64,000 bases of DNA from Eriocheir sinensis (GCF_024679095.1 NC_066571.1:7186974-7250973), one strand, 5' to 3'. Counted from the stretch's first letter, positions 11,070 to 21,067 are shown. The notes: generated from the sequence alone by a model not told the origin. Made by a program: numbers and translations.

Positions 11070-11423
11070 TCACGGGGGCGGCGGAGGCGACGGGTGGTGT
11101 CTGCGGCGGTGCTTCACCAGACTGCTGCGGTCTGAGAACCTGAAGGGACAGTAATGGCACGTGTAGGGCCTCTCCCCCGTGTGCGTGCGTTCATGCTTCA
11201 CCAGGTCTTTGCGGTACGCGAAGGACTTGTGGCAGGTTTGGCAGGTGAACTGAGGGTTGGCGGCGCGGCGGCAATACTCAAGGTGGCTCCTGAACCTGGC
11301 GCGGGTGTGGAGGACGCGGCCGCAGAGGGGGCAGGGCAGCACCTCCACCCCGTCAAGCAAATACATGGGAGTAATGCTGCCTCCCTTTACCTCCCTTCCC
11401 ACGTCCAGCCTGACCACCCCAGC
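11070..11423 (-). CDS. Terminal exon: one C2HC and two C2H2 fingers
   Basis: Acceptor CTTGTTTCAG|GCT at 11424; 117 codons to a TGA. Finger 1 C31-C51 (CPLCGRVLHTRARF, H-x3-C), finger 2 C61-H81 (CQTCHKSFAYRKDL), HTGERPY linker, finger 3 C89-H109 (CHYCPFRFSDRSSL). The C-terminus is a short proline run. Same three-finger plan and same RRAANP-type spacer as the adjacent 10416 exon, except that the last ligand of finger 1 is Cys here and His there. Confidence 0.9.
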   Translation of the reverse strand, partial: AGVVRLDVGREVKGGSITPMYLLDGVEVLPCPLCGRVLHTRARFRSHLEYCRRAANPQFTCQTCHKSFAYRKDLVKHERTHTGERPYTCHYCPFRFSDRSSLVKHRRRHHPSPPPPP

Positions 11424-11714
11424 CTGAAACAAGAGGACACGCACCCTTGAGAAACTGTCCGCTGGTTAGCCTGTCACAGCCACACACTCCCCTCCCTCCC
11501 CAGGACACACACACTCACGCCCCAACACACAACAATACCTCAACAGGGCACAGAGAGAGAGAGAGAGAGAAGAGGATTCACCCGTGGGGAAAGAGAAGGA
11601 AAATCTATAAGGCTTCCACCCGGTTGAGGGGGGAAGACCACCTCCCTCCGTCAGGCACAAAGGATGAAAGCAACGCCCACGCACGGACCGGCTGGTTTAT
11701 CAGCACACGTTTGA

Positions 11715-12011
11715 CTACTGCTGGGGGTGAGGGAGCGGTTGCGTCTCTCTAGGCTGGGGCTGGTGGTGGCGGAGCTGGTGATGGTGGTGGTGGTGGTGGT
11801 GGTGGCGGCGGACGTGTTTCGAGAGGCTTGAGCGGTCTCCCGTGCGGAAGGAACAGACGGGACAGAGGAAGGGCTTTTCCCCGGTGTGGGTTCTGAGGTG
11901 TTTCTGGTAATCATAGCGGGTGCTGGAGGTCTTCCCGCACCAGCAGCAGCGGTAGGGTGAGTCTACCTGGCCGGGGAAGCGGTACTCACGCCGGGGGAGA
12001 GGAAGGAGGCC
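11715..12011 (-). CDS. Terminal exon: two C2H2 fingers, no in-frame ATG
   Basis: Acceptor CTCGTTACAG|GGC at 12012; 98 codons to a TAG at 11715-11717. Finger 1 C22-H42 (CCWCGKTSSTRYDY), HTGEKPF linker, finger 2 C50-H70 (CPVCSFRTGDRSSL). Finger 2 runs directly into nine consecutive histidines encoded by a (CAC)n repeat, then a His/Pro/Gln tail. The exon has no in-frame ATG, so callers that need a start codon would miss it; it was found by reading from the acceptor in phase 0. The RTGDRS motif places it with the 7858, 9329 and 10416 exons. Confidence 0.85.
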   Translation of the reverse strand, partial: GLLPLPRREYRFPGQVDSPYRCCWCGKTSSTRYDYQKHLRTHTGEKPFLCPVCSFRTGDRSSLSKHVRRHHHHHHHHHQLRHHQPQPRETQPLPHPQQ

Positions 12012-13174
12012 CTGTAACGAGAGAAAGTGAGCCCCTTTTGTAGCCTTCGGACTCTCCCACCACCACCACCATCACCAACCATCACCACCACCACCACCAC
12101 CACCACTATAAACAGTTCAGCATCTGTCGTTTATCATCATCATCATCATTACTTTTTCATCAATCAGTGAGGAATACCAGCAGATCACAACCGAACCACC
12201 ACCACCACCGCCACCACCAAAGCATTTAGCACCACAGACAAATGGCGGAGGGGAGCACACAGCCCAGCGATCCAACAATCCACGACAAGCCTTTGCCAGC
12301 CTCGACCTCAAAGCGAAAAAAAGAAAATGAAAACGAATACAAAAATTACAGTATATTTTTTTCGCTTGTCTTTTTGTTTGTTGTTGTTGTAGATGTTGTT
12401 GTTGTTCAATGGTGATTCTTCTCTTTATCTTCCACTATCTTTATGAAGGAAATAAGTGAAAACAATAACCAGAACTAAGTTGCTTTATTAAAATAAATAC
12501 CAAACCTAGTTCTACGCGGTACAACTCATGACACAACAGAATGAACAAGGAGACGATCCCAAGGAGACGCCCAGTGACCGCCTCCCATCACAGCAGCGTC
12601 TCTACCCCCCCCCCCTACCTCCTTGACGAGCCACACCCCATCACCGGCCTCACCCCGACACAACCCAGCCCCATCCCAAACCCTCCTACATTTGTCCAGT
12701 CTCTTCCTTCCACCCAGCCCCATCCTTATAAGCCATCCCATACCATCATTCATTCCCTCTCACCTCGCCATACCCCGTCACAACCCAGCCCCATCCTAAA
12801 CCCTCCCACATTCGTCCAGTCCCTTCCTTCCACCCAGCCCCATCCTCGCCCCCATCCACCCTAAGCCATCCCATACCATCATTTAGTCCCTCTCACCCCG
12901 CCATACCCCGACACAACCCAGTCCCATCCTAGCCCCCACTCTATCCACACCCCTTTCACTTTCTCATCTAGCCCCTCTCACCCTGCCCAGCTAAACTTAA
13001 CACCAGTCCCATCCCTGCTACGTCCCCATCCAGTCCTTCCCACCCCAACAACTCCAGTCCCATTACCCATACCCATCAAGTCCCCCTCACCCCTGCAGCT
13101 CCCTCCCCCTCTCCTCTATACCTGTCCCAGTCCACACTCTTGATCGTCTCCGCGTCGCCATTACCGTGGGGGCG
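12012..13174. repeat. (CAC)n stretch and proline-rich-looking C-rich repeats
   Basis: A (CAC)n run lies at about 12060-12110. From about 12600 to 13110 the plus strand consists of a degenerate C-rich repeat built on CCCAGCCCCATCCT and similar, best preserved in two copies near 12656-12730 and 12776-12850. It gives open frames on the plus strand that I regard as non-coding. A minus-strand AATAAA at 12484-12489 may serve the 13175 exon. Confidence 0.55.
12484..12489 (-). terminator. Poly(A) signal AATAAA
   Basis: Minus-strand hexamer in an AT-rich island about 690 bp below the stop of the 13175 exon and above the 12011 acceptor. Confidence 0.35.
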
Positions 13175-13714
13175 TTAGGGCGGTGGCTGCTTGTCCCTGT
13201 GTCTGTTCATGATGTGGCTCTTCAGGTTCCACTTGTAGGAGGCTCTGAAGGGGCAGTAGGGACACTCATGCTCCTTTTCCGCCTTGTGGCACTTCAGGTG
13301 ACGCTCGTAGTAGTAACGCATCCCGAATTTCTTGTGACAGACTGGGCATGACCAAATCTGCCAGGCCCCGAGCGTGCGTGCCCAGGCCTGTCGCTCAGCC
13401 TCGCTCAATCCTCCCATTCCTCCTTCCCCTCCACCTCCCACTGCTCCTACTGCCCCTCCTCCTGTTCCTGACCCACTAGCTGATCCTGTTGGCCCTAGTA
13501 TGTTCATGTTTCCTGTCCCTACTGCTCCCCCACTCCCAGGATCACCTGCTCCTACAACCCCTAACATGCTCATACCTCCTCCTCCTCCTGCTGCTCCTCC
13601 ACTGCCTACTCCCATTGGTCCTAACACATCCATACTTCCTCCTGCTCCCATCGGCCCTAACACGTTCATACTTCCTCCTCCTCCGCCCTCCGCAGCGAAC
13701 ACTGATGGCAACCG
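13175..13714 (-). CDS. Terminal exon: Gly-rich repeat region and two C2H2 fingers
   Basis: Acceptor TTTCTTTGCAG|CGG at 13715; 179 codons to TAA. Residues 15-77 hold four degenerate copies of an M(N/D)(V/I)LGPMG-like motif in glycine-rich sequence. Finger 1 C123-H143 (CPVCHKKFGMRYYYERH) and finger 2 C151-H172 (CPYCPFRASYKWNL, H-x4-H) follow, joined by KAEKEHE rather than TGEKP. The second finger is the closest here to the CPYCPYRAK-type last finger typical of insect Lola isoforms. Ends in three prolines. Confidence 0.9.
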   Translation of the reverse strand, partial: RLPSVFAAEGGGGGSMNVLGPMGAGGSMDVLGPMGVGSGGAAGGGGGMSMLGVVGAGDPGSGGAVGTGNMNILGPTGSASGSGTGGGAVGAVGGGGEGGMGGLSEAERQAWARTLGAWQIWSCPVCHKKFGMRYYYERHLKCHKAEKEHECPYCPFRASYKWNLKSHIMNRHRDKQPPP

Positions 13715-14038
13715 CTGCAAAGAAATAACAGCATCTTAGGCAGGGCTCCTCACACCCCCTCCTCCACCACCACTCCTGCTGCACCCCTCCTCCCCCCCAC
13801 CACTGCTCCCCTCCACTCACTCCTCTTCTATCCCACCACTAACCTACACCCCCACCCCCTGTTTTCCCCTTCCCCCTAGCTATTCCTCCCCTCCCTCCCC
13901 CGCCCCCTCATAACCTCATTCATTACAAAATAATATAATCGTATACGAGAGCGTTATTGATACGAACGAATACTGTGTAGAATATATGTCTATTATAATC
14001 TGCATCACGAAACAAGGCAATAAAACTTAACGCTATCG

Positions 14039-14113
<75 letters not shown>

Positions 14114-15171
14114 CAGTGGCAATGGTAAAGCTTTCTCGCCTCTATGGGTGAAGGGAATTGCGTGCTCATAGTGTTTCTTTCAAAGGGGCAGCATCACACC
14201 TCACCAGCGTTGCCAAATTATCGTACTCATCGCATTTTATTTTCGTAATTTCGGACCGATAATTATGGCAAAAAGAAAAAAAAGAGCATCAATAAATAAC
14301 AGCTTTAACGCTAACTTTAATTTTCTATCGTTATTTGTGCAGGTACGAGAGTTTGAGGCTTAAAAATGATAAATACAATGTGGTGAATACGATAATCTGG
14401 CGACGCTGCACCTCACCCTCACTACACACGCTACACCCCCCCCCCCCCCCACATACATACAGACATACCCATACAACCCCCACACACACGTACACAATAC
14501 ATTCCCCACACACCCACATACAGGACCCATGAACATCACATTGCCCACATGAGCGTTGCGACACCCATATCTATACACCCACCCACCCACATACACCCAC
14601 CCACACCCACACCCACACACACACACACACCTCCCTAACCGCTGCCTATCACCTGCCTACTGACCACGTGCGCCCAAGACCCCGGTGACCCACGCGTGAA
14701 GCCGACGTGTCATGCTTCAGGAAGGTCACCAGGTAGGTCCAGGGTCATGTGGCACTTGTGACCTAAACACCCTACCCTCCTCCTCCTCCTTCTCCTCCTA
14801 CTCCTCCCACTACTATTTTTTTTCTGTGGCACCTCCCGTATTACACTAGAATAAATAGATTTACTATTACGTGCACCCCTTATGTGGTCCTCTACCCATG
14901 TAATATATAAAGGTTGTTGTTTTTTTGTATCACGACTAGGCTGTTTCCCCACCCCGACACAGCAGGTGCACCACCCATGACCCCAAAGTCCCCGTGTCAC
15001 TCACACGCCGCCGCAATGTAATCCAGCACGACAGAAAACAATAGCGAACGAGTGGCGTCCCCGCGGTGAAGGTAACAAGCCCCCACGACGCAGCGCCACC
15101 CACGAGCCCCGGCCCCAGGAGGCATGTTTCTACCGTGGGGCACCCGGCACCAGGGGAGGGAGCGCGGGGCT
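13715..15171. other. Inter-exon region with (ATA)n and C-rich tracts
   Basis: An (ATA)n microsatellite lies at 14040-14110, a poly-C/CA-rich tract near 14435-14530 and 14575-14630, and a minus-strand AATAAA at 14236-14241. GC-rich sequence at 14950-15170 is the probable 3' UTR of the 15172 exon. No extra exon found. Confidence 0.5.
14236..14241 (-). terminator. Possible poly(A) signal AATAAA
   Basis: Minus-strand hexamer about 930 bp below the stop of the 15172 exon and above the 13714 acceptor. Confidence 0.25.
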
Positions 15172-15732
15172 TCAGCCGATGAACCTGCTGTCCGGGTTGC
15201 CGTTCCAGGGCGGCGGCTGGCTGGCGGCGCCGCCGGAGGATGGCAGGTACAGCTTGTGCACGGACTTGAGGTGTACGTTCAGGTTGGAGCGCTGCGCCGA
15301 GCGGTACGAGCACAGGTGACACAGAAAAGGCTTCTCCCCTGTGTGGGTGCGCATGTGTTTCTCGAACTCTGAGCGAAAGAGCACCACGCGGCCGCAGACG
15401 GGGCAGTTGAGAGGATTGCTGGCCCGCCGTTGGGGGCGAGGCGGCGCCGCGGCCATTATGACGCTAACGAGCCCTGCGGGGTTCGGGGTGGCCATGGAAC
15501 CCAGGTCCGAGGAGGATGAGAGGCCCACCACCCCGAGGTTACCGGAGAGGGCGGCCAGACTGGGGTAGGACTGCACGCCCAGGTACGGGTGGGCGTGCGC
15601 GACACCCTGGTTGACCCCTGCCTCACCCTCCTCGGGGTCGCCTCCACCCCTCTCGCTGGGCTCCGACTTGACGCGTGCGGGTGGGGAACACGACTGGTCT
15701 CTCAGGAGAAGCTGCTCCAGCGGGGACACCTC
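15172..15732 (-). CDS. Terminal exon: SUMO-motif linker and two C2H2 fingers
   Basis: Acceptor TCGTTGCAG|GAG at 15733; 186 codons to TGA. The long N-terminal part starts EVSPLEQLLL and carries VKSEPS at residues 21-26, a match to the psi-K-x-E sumoylation consensus, followed by acidic and Ser-rich sequence. Finger 1 C110-H130 (CPVCGRVVLFRSEF), HTGEKPF linker, finger 2 C138-H159 (CHLCSYRSAQRSNL, H-x4-H). The tail is rich in Ser, Pro and Gly. The second finger is related to the RTGDRSNL group. It has the longest pre-finger segment in this part of the array after the 13175 exon. Confidence 0.9.
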   Translation of the reverse strand, partial: EVSPLEQLLLRDQSCSPPARVKSEPSERGGGDPEEGEAGVNQGVAHAHPYLGVQSYPSLAALSGNLGVVGLSSSSDLGSMATPNPAGLVSVIMAAAPPRPQRRASNPLNCPVCGRVVLFRSEFEKHMRTHTGEKPFLCHLCSYRSAQRSNLNVHLKSVHKLYLPSSGGAASQPPPWNGNPDSRFIG

Positions 15733-15825
15733 CTGCAACGACAACACCAGGTGTCAGTGGCTGCCGAGCACCACCTCACCCTCATGTGTCCTCTGTAAGG
15801 TGCTGTGCTGAGGCAGCTTCTCCCC

Positions 15826-15828
<3 letters not shown>

Positions 15829-15903
<75 letters not shown>
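15829..15903. repeat. (GT)n microsatellite
   Basis: About 75 bp of uninterrupted GT, roughly 70 bp below (in coordinates above) the acceptor of the 15172 exon, so within its upstream intron. Confidence 0.95.
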
Positions 15904-15905
<2 letters not shown>

Positions 15906-16150
15906 TGTTGCTCCTCCCTTGACGCAACCCGCCCCCCCCGCTCAGTGCCAAGGCAGTGTGCAGATAACCCCCAGGTGGCCAGCACCCCCTCCAGGCTTTG
16001 CTCCCCCGATGCTGAAGGCAAAACCGGCGCGGCACCTGCAGGACACGGGCGTCAACTCATAACGCGTCTGCCAAACAGAGGTTTGTTGGAGGGGGGAGAC
16101 GGGTCAGCCACCCTCCTGTAGACAATTAAACTCGTCACATTATCAAAAGT

Positions 16151-16156
16151 TTTATT
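16151..16156 (-). terminator. Poly(A) signal AATAAA
   Basis: Minus-strand AATAAA 150 bp below the stop of the 16306 exon, in a local AT-rich island. Confidence 0.45.
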
Positions 16157-16305
16157 TAAATGTCTGCATTAAAACTATACACCAATAACCGCCTTGATAT
16201 ACTGACATCATGACGAACAGTCGTTAAATGCCTAACACAAGCCACTGGGAACTGAGATGAGTGAGTGCTGAGGCCACAGCCGCCGCGACGCCTCCCTTCG
16301 GCCCG

Positions 16306-16758
16306 CTACTGAGTGTGGGGCGCCGGGCCGGGAGAGGAGGTTGCCGGCGGGTGAGGGAGGATCGACGGTGGGGAGCCGGGCGGCAAACCGGCGGTGGCGA
16401 GGTGCGACCGATGGTGCAGCTTCATGTGGTACTTGACCTGCTTAGCCCGCTTGAAGGAGGCCGAGCAGAGGGGGCAGGAAAAGGGCTTCTCCTCGCGGTG
16501 CACCACGTCGTGCTCCACCAGGTGGTGCTTGAGCTTGAAGGCTTTGCCGCACACCGTGCATGTGTGCCGCCGCTCGCCCGCGCCCCGCAACCCGCCGCGC
16601 CCGCAGCGCCGCCCCCACAGTGACTCCAGCTCTGACGGTAGCGCCGCCGGGGACGCCGAAGGCTGCCAGTACGACACCGGGACGTTCATGGCCACCGACA
16701 CCAAGCCCTCACCACCAACATCACCACCAACACCACCACCATGCCTCGCCACGCTCAT
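16306..16758 (-). CDS. Terminal exon: two C2H2 fingers
   Basis: Acceptor GTGTGTTTCAG|ATG at 16759; the first codon of the exon is an ATG, which is fortuitous because upstream coding comes from the BTB exons. 150 codons to TGA. Finger 1 C67-H87 (CTVCGKAFKLKHHL), linker HREEKPF in place of TGEKP, finger 2 C95-H115 (CPLCSASFKRAKQV). The N-terminal part is Gly/Val rich and the tail Pro/Ser rich. The KLKHHL helix of finger 1 resembles KLNHHL in the 23307 exon. Confidence 0.9.
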   Translation of the reverse strand: MSVARHGGGVGGDVGGEGLVSVAMNVPVSYWQPSASPAALPSELESLWGRRCGRGGLRGAGERRHTCTVCGKAFKLKHHLVEHDVVHREEKPFSCPLCSASFKRAKQVKYHMKLHHRSHLATAGLPPGSPPSILPHPPATSSPGPAPHTQ

Positions 16759-17302
16759 CTGAAACACACACACAGGCGCCAGTTAGGTGCGGCCACCACC
16801 ACCACCATCCCCACCACCATAACCTTCCCCACCACCACATTCATCCATCATCACCCTACCACCACCACCACACCATAACCACAACATACCAACCACCACC
16901 ACCATCACCACCACCACCACCACAGCATCCACAACCACAACCAATCATCTTTACTCGGAGAGAGAGGAAGCCACAACTAGTGCATACTCGAGACGCCTCA
17001 CCAGTGCATCCAAGGCAAAGAAACGTAACTAACACTACGAGAAACGGAGGGGAAAACGGCTGCCTCGGAGCGGAACACGACGAGGCCCGGGAGAACGTGA
17101 CGAACAAGACGGCAAACTGACCCCTCCCCCCACTCCGCCCCCTGCCTGGACCGGGCCCGTCCCGTCCCGTCCCGTCCTGCCGCCACTCTGCCTCGTCCGG
17201 CCCCCTCCCCCCCTTCTCCAGTCAGGTTCACAAAATAAAATTCCAAAACATAAAAGTTTCCCCCAGTGTCACAATCTATGCTTTCCTTGTTTGTCCACTT
17301 TG

Positions 17303-17381
<79 letters not shown>

Positions 17382-17882
17382 AAGCTCTGTTAAGGCCTAA
17401 ACCAGACCACAAACAATTCTGCATTTCAATCAGCCGCCACGTCCCAATACTCCAACCTTCTTGCCATACTGAACATAACAAACCAATCCATTAGATATTC
17501 CATGCACTGGCTTATACCTGACACAAGGGGTAAGCAGCGCGACACAGCGGGAGTCACGGCTGCTTGTCACTGTCCTCTCCCAAGGAATGATTGATCGATT
17601 CAGGCGCCTTGCAGCTGGTCGATATGACTACCGACGGCGCAAGACTAAACATAACTACGCCACTGATCAGTTAACGTCACCATGGATACACGGAAGCATA
17701 GCATAAGCGTGGCAGACATGATAAGCATGCATAGTGGCCATCAAACTTCAACAAGTCTTAGCGAATTTGCCTTGCCATTGGAGGCGCCATCAGATGAGGC
17801 GGCTCGAAACGGCGCGAGTGAAGCAGCTGTGGCCAAAATACATTGTAAGTAGCCTGGAGACACTAACTGTGGCCTGGGAGCG
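16759..17882. other. Inter-exon region with (CAC)n and (GT)n
   Basis: (CCA/CAC)n-type repeats at about 16795-16925, and (GT)n at 17305-17378. Roughly 17480-17880 is unique non-coding sequence, the likely 3' UTR of the 17883 exon. No AATAAA on the minus strand noticed here. Confidence 0.5.
17305..17378. repeat. (GT)n microsatellite
   Basis: About 74 bp of GT between the 16306 and 17883 exons. Confidence 0.95.
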
Positions 17883-18146
17883 CTAGTTGTGGGTCAGCTT
17901 GTGGACCACGACCACGTGCGTCTTGAGAGTGCGCGCCCGGGTGAAGCTCTTTTGGCAGTACTGACAAACGAACGGCTTCTGGCCCGTGTGCAGGAGGTAA
18001 TGTTCCTGCAGGTGGGCTTTCTTCTTAAAGGACCGGCCGCACGAACTGCAACCATAAGGGCGGGAGCGGGACGCGGTGGCCAGGTAGACCGTCCACGGCA
18101 CCACGCACGCCCCGTCGACAGGAAAGCGAGCCGAATCCACATTCCC
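17883..18146 (-). CDS. Terminal exon: two C2H2 fingers
   Basis: Acceptor GGTCTTTGCAG|GGG at 18147; 87 codons to TAG. Finger 1 C33-H53 (CSSCGRSFKKKAHL), linker HTGQKPF, finger 2 C61-H82 (CQYCQKSFTRARTL, H-x4-H). Compact exon; the fingers are followed by only five residues. First-finger helix KKKAHLQEH belongs to the KRKDHL-type family of the middle array. Confidence 0.9.
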   Translation of the reverse strand, partial: GNVDSARFPVDGACVVPWTVYLATASRSRPYGCSSCGRSFKKKAHLQEHYLLHTGQKPFVCQYCQKSFTRARTLKTHVVVVHKLTHN

Positions 18147-18393
18147 CTGCAAAGACCGTAACACCCCACTATTACTCCCCTGCTCCTGAAGTATCCCTTC
18201 TGGCTACACTTACTGACACCCCCTTTTACCACACCCTCTCTGGTTGTCTCAAGCATGCAAGCCACCCGGCCCCCGCCTCGCTGGCCTCCTCGCAGCCAGC
18301 CGCCTTACCGTTGCTCTGCAGCGCCAGCCCGCCGCTGGTCCCCGGGGCGAGGTGTCCATCATAATGAAAATATCCATCACTGTGTAACACAGG

Positions 18394-18399
18394 TTTATT
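18394..18399 (-). terminator. Poly(A) signal AATAAA
   Basis: Minus-strand AATAAA about 145 bp below the stop of the 18541 exon within an AT-rich strip. The 18147-18540 interval otherwise shows nothing coding in phase with the locus. Confidence 0.45.
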
Positions 18400-18540
18400 A
18401 TGCAACAGATTTTCTGAACAAGTAAAAAATACAGTACAGAAACATTTTTCCATAAATGAGACAAGTCACTGTGTGTGCCCCTTGGTCACCAGCGAAGGTG
18501 GCGAGGAGCCTGGGGCACCCGCTCTCCGCGAGGCAGGGCG

Positions 18541-19053
18541 CTAGGCGGCGTGCAGGTGATGGAGGTACTGCTGCTGTTGCTGCTGCTGTTGTTGCTGCTG
18601 CTGATGGCTGCGTGTGTGGGTGTTGAGGTTGGTCTTCTTGGCAAAACTCTTGCCGCACACAGCACACACGTAGGGCCGCTCACCCGTGTGTGTCCGTTCG
18701 TGCTCCACCAGATGGTCCTTCCTTTTGAACCGCTTGGCGCAGAAGCGGCACGCAAAGGGCCGGCACTGGTAGAGGAGGGAGCCCGGCACTGCGGGCTGCT
18801 CCCCTCCGGAGACAGCCCCGGCGCCCCGGGTGGAGGGGCCGGGAGAGCGTGGTTCTCCGGGCAGCGGGTCTCCCACGGCATCATTGAGGCAATACTCAAA
18901 GATGTCAAGCTCTGGCGCCACCGTGCTTCCCCCACCGCTGGCAGATGCGGGGAGCGGCGGCGGGGGCGGCGGCGGCCTGCGGGAGAACGTGGTGGCCCCT
19001 TGGCCCGCGCCGCCACCCGCCTCACCCAAGTCCCCAAGTATTAACCGCATCGT
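18541..19053 (-). CDS. Terminal exon: two C2H2 fingers and poly-Gln tail
   Basis: Acceptor GTCGTTACAG|ACG at 19054; 170 codons to TAG. A Pro run at residues 27-33 and an acidic patch (PELDIFEYCLNDAVGD) precede finger 1 C102-H122 (CRFCAKRFKRKDHL), HTGERPY linker and finger 2 C130-H150 (CAVCGKSFAKKTNL). Twelve glutamines follow the last His directly, then YLHHLHAA. The CAG run makes this exon a candidate for length polymorphism. A poly(A) signal lies 145 bp below the stop. Confidence 0.9.
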   Translation of the reverse strand, partial: TMRLILGDLGEAGGGAGQGATTFSRRPPPPPPPLPASASGGGSTVAPELDIFEYCLNDAVGDPLPGEPRSPGPSTRGAGAVSGGEQPAVPGSLLYQCRPFACRFCAKRFKRKDHLVEHERTHTGERPYVCAVCGKSFAKKTNLNTHTRSHQQQQQQQQQQQQYLHHLHAA

Positions 19054-19157
19054 CTGTAACGACACACAAAGACAATGTCAGGCCTTCTCTCACATCTCTA
19101 ACACGGGGAGGGGAGCAACAGCCCGCCACATCACTAGCTAGTCACACTCATCCGGGG

Positions 19158-19541
19158 TCACTGCGGGTGGGGGAAGGTGGTGGGTGTGTTTAGGGGAAGG
19201 GTGGAGGGGGAGGGGGGCAGGAGGTGGAGTCGCATGTGCATGGTGAGCTCCTCTCTGTTAGTGAAGCTCTGATTGCACGTGAGGCACACCGGTGCCGTGC
19301 ACTTGGCCACCCGCTCGTGCTGCCGCAGGTGCTGCCGCTGGACGAACGAGCGGCCGCAGATACGGCAGGAGAAGGGGCGCTCCCCTGTGTGCAGACGAAT
19401 GTGGTCCCGCAGGTGGCTGGTGTTGATGAAGCGCTTGCCGCACACAGAACACTGGTGCGGCCGCCGACAATCGTATGACCCACGCTGGTACGTCCGCCCA
19501 CCCAACACGCCCACGTCCGCTGCGTCAGGCCCCGCCCGCCC
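19158..19541 (-). CDS. Terminal exon: three fingers (C2H2, C2HC, C2H2)
   Basis: Acceptor TTTGTTGCAG|GGG at 19542; 127 codons to TGA. Finger 1 C31-H51 (CSVCGKRFINTSHL), HTGERPF linker, finger 2 C59-C81 (CRICGRSFVQRQHL, H-x5-C), then a third finger C86-H106 (CLTCNQSFTNREEL) after only four residues (TAPV). The tail is Pro/Thr/Ser rich. The INTSHL helix of finger 1 departs from the KRKDHL pattern of its neighbours. Confidence 0.9.
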   Translation of the reverse strand, partial: GRAGPDAADVGVLGGRTYQRGSYDCRRPHQCSVCGKRFINTSHLRDHIRLHTGERPFSCRICGRSFVQRQHLRQHERVAKCTAPVCLTCNQSFTNREELTMHMRLHLLPPSPSTLPLNTPTTFPHPQ

Positions 19542-20062
19542 CTGCAACAAACACCACCACCTTAGACACCTCCTTCGACCCGCCACAAGCTCAGTAGCCC
19601 GCCCCGCCCCGCCCCGCCCCGCCGTCACGCACACCCCCTCCACCCGCTGCCCAGACGAAGCGTGTCCCACACGAGGCCATGGCCTTGGTTCACCCCTCCC
19701 GCCCCCCCACCCCCACACTGGCCATGCATCCCAGGCAGGCCGGAGCCAAGGTTACGCCATCCAGCCAAGCCGCCCGCCCCCCCGCCCCCCTCGAGCAGCG
19801 CAGGGCGTCGCCAGGATGAGAATGCACATCTAGACCCCACCGCCCCCCGTGTGTGTTACGCCTCGCCGCCCCCAGTGACGGCAGGAGGCTGTCTTGGTCT
19901 GCCCGCCGCTGTCTTTCCCGATGACACACTTATCAGGTTATTTCGTGCGTTATAACCCACCCAGCACCCCGGCCCTGCGTCCCTCCTCCCCCTCCCCCTC
20001 CCCTTCACCAAAGAAACCCAGAACAAATACAACCGTTTGTTTGTTCACTCAAACCCAAATAA

Positions 20063-20111
<49 letters not shown>

Positions 20112-20250
20112 TACACACACGTCTACGTTGGATCGGGCTGGTGCTAAATACTTGTTCTCCTCAGTGTGGACCCGTGTCTGCTGCACAGCCTCGCCCTTGT
20201 TGGTATTTCACTGAATGCATAACTCAGATATGTTCACCATGGCTCCATTG

Positions 20251-20252
<2 letters not shown>

Positions 20253-20320
<68 letters not shown>
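20253..20320. repeat. (CT)n microsatellite
   Basis: About 66 bp of CT (GA on the gene strand) between the 19158 and 21068 exons; a shorter CT/CA compound lies at 20069-20120. Confidence 0.95.
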
Positions 20321-20322
<2 letters not shown>

Positions 20323-20535
20323 TTAGCCAAGGTATTTCATTTGTTAATTGCTTGGCTTCGTGATCCAGTCTTAGGAAACACTATGCAGTTATTCTTTATC
20401 TTCATTTGCTCATCGTCACCTTCCCTCGCCTTCCCCGACTCGTGTATATTTCCATTCATACAGAAACCCTCATGTTCCTCTGAGAGATGTGAAGCAGTAA
20501 GGGGATGTTAAAAATATGTAAGTTCCGCTTCAATA

Positions 20536-20541
20536 TTTATT
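20536..20541 (-). terminator. Poly(A) signal AATAAA, possibly shared
   Basis: Minus-strand hexamer about 530 bp below the 21068 stop. It is the first AATAAA met downstream of five consecutive exons (23307, 22828, 22251, 21448, 21068), so it could end transcripts of any of them. Confidence 0.35.
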
Positions 20542-21067
20542 ATTTAAATAATAAAAACCAAACTTTCACTAATTTATGGATCCACTCCACATAAGCAGCA
20601 CTGATGAACATAAAACTGGCAGTAGTAATACAGCAGCGTGTGATATATCAAAACAGAGAAACAAAAAAGATATAAATAAATAAAAAATAATGCCCGTGAA
20701 CAAAACCGTACACATTTGTTCTACAGAGATGATGAAATGAAGTTTTGGCAACACTGTGAGGGCTCACACCTCCCCCCCCCCACCAACAGACACAGCACAC
20801 CCGGCGTGGCGGCGAGCGGCGGCGATACAAAAACATACAACTGATCACGACTGAGTTCCCGGTTTCCCTTCCCCGGAGCGGCACAGCGGGGCGGAGGCGG
20901 CGACAGAGCACAATCCCACACCAGACGGGAAGAGAACAAAAGTGAAAGCACCAAGACACCCAAGCACAGACTCCACGCGTGCGGCCCGCCCTCCGTGGTC
21001 ACGTTATCGGCGCCTCCGTGAAGGCCGCGCCGCCTCAAGCCTCGGGGACAAGGGGGGCGGAGAGCGG

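Larger units (their letters stand above)
15733..16305. other. Inter-exon region with long (GT)n
   Basis: (GT)n at about 15829-15903, then GC-rich sequence, then an AT-rich strip with a minus-strand AATAAA at 16151-16156 below the 16306 stop. Confidence 0.5.
19542..21067. other. Inter-exon region with CT/CA repeats
   Basis: (CT)n/(CA)n at about 20069-20120 and a long (CT)n at 20253-20320. The AT-rich island at 20520-20700 carries the AATAAA at 20536-20541. The interval 20750-21067 is GC-rich, likely the proximal 3' UTR of the 21068 exon. Confidence 0.5.

Noticed and set aside
16560..17120. His/Pro-rich plus-strand open frame
   Set aside because: Product of a CAC/CCA repeat in the intron.
18309..18379. 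Possible internal cassette exon with donor CG|GTAAGG and acceptor ACACAG
   Set aside because: In phase 0 the first codon is TGA, its length is not a multiple of three, and it overlaps the AT-rich 3' UTR/poly(A) strip of the 18541 exon.
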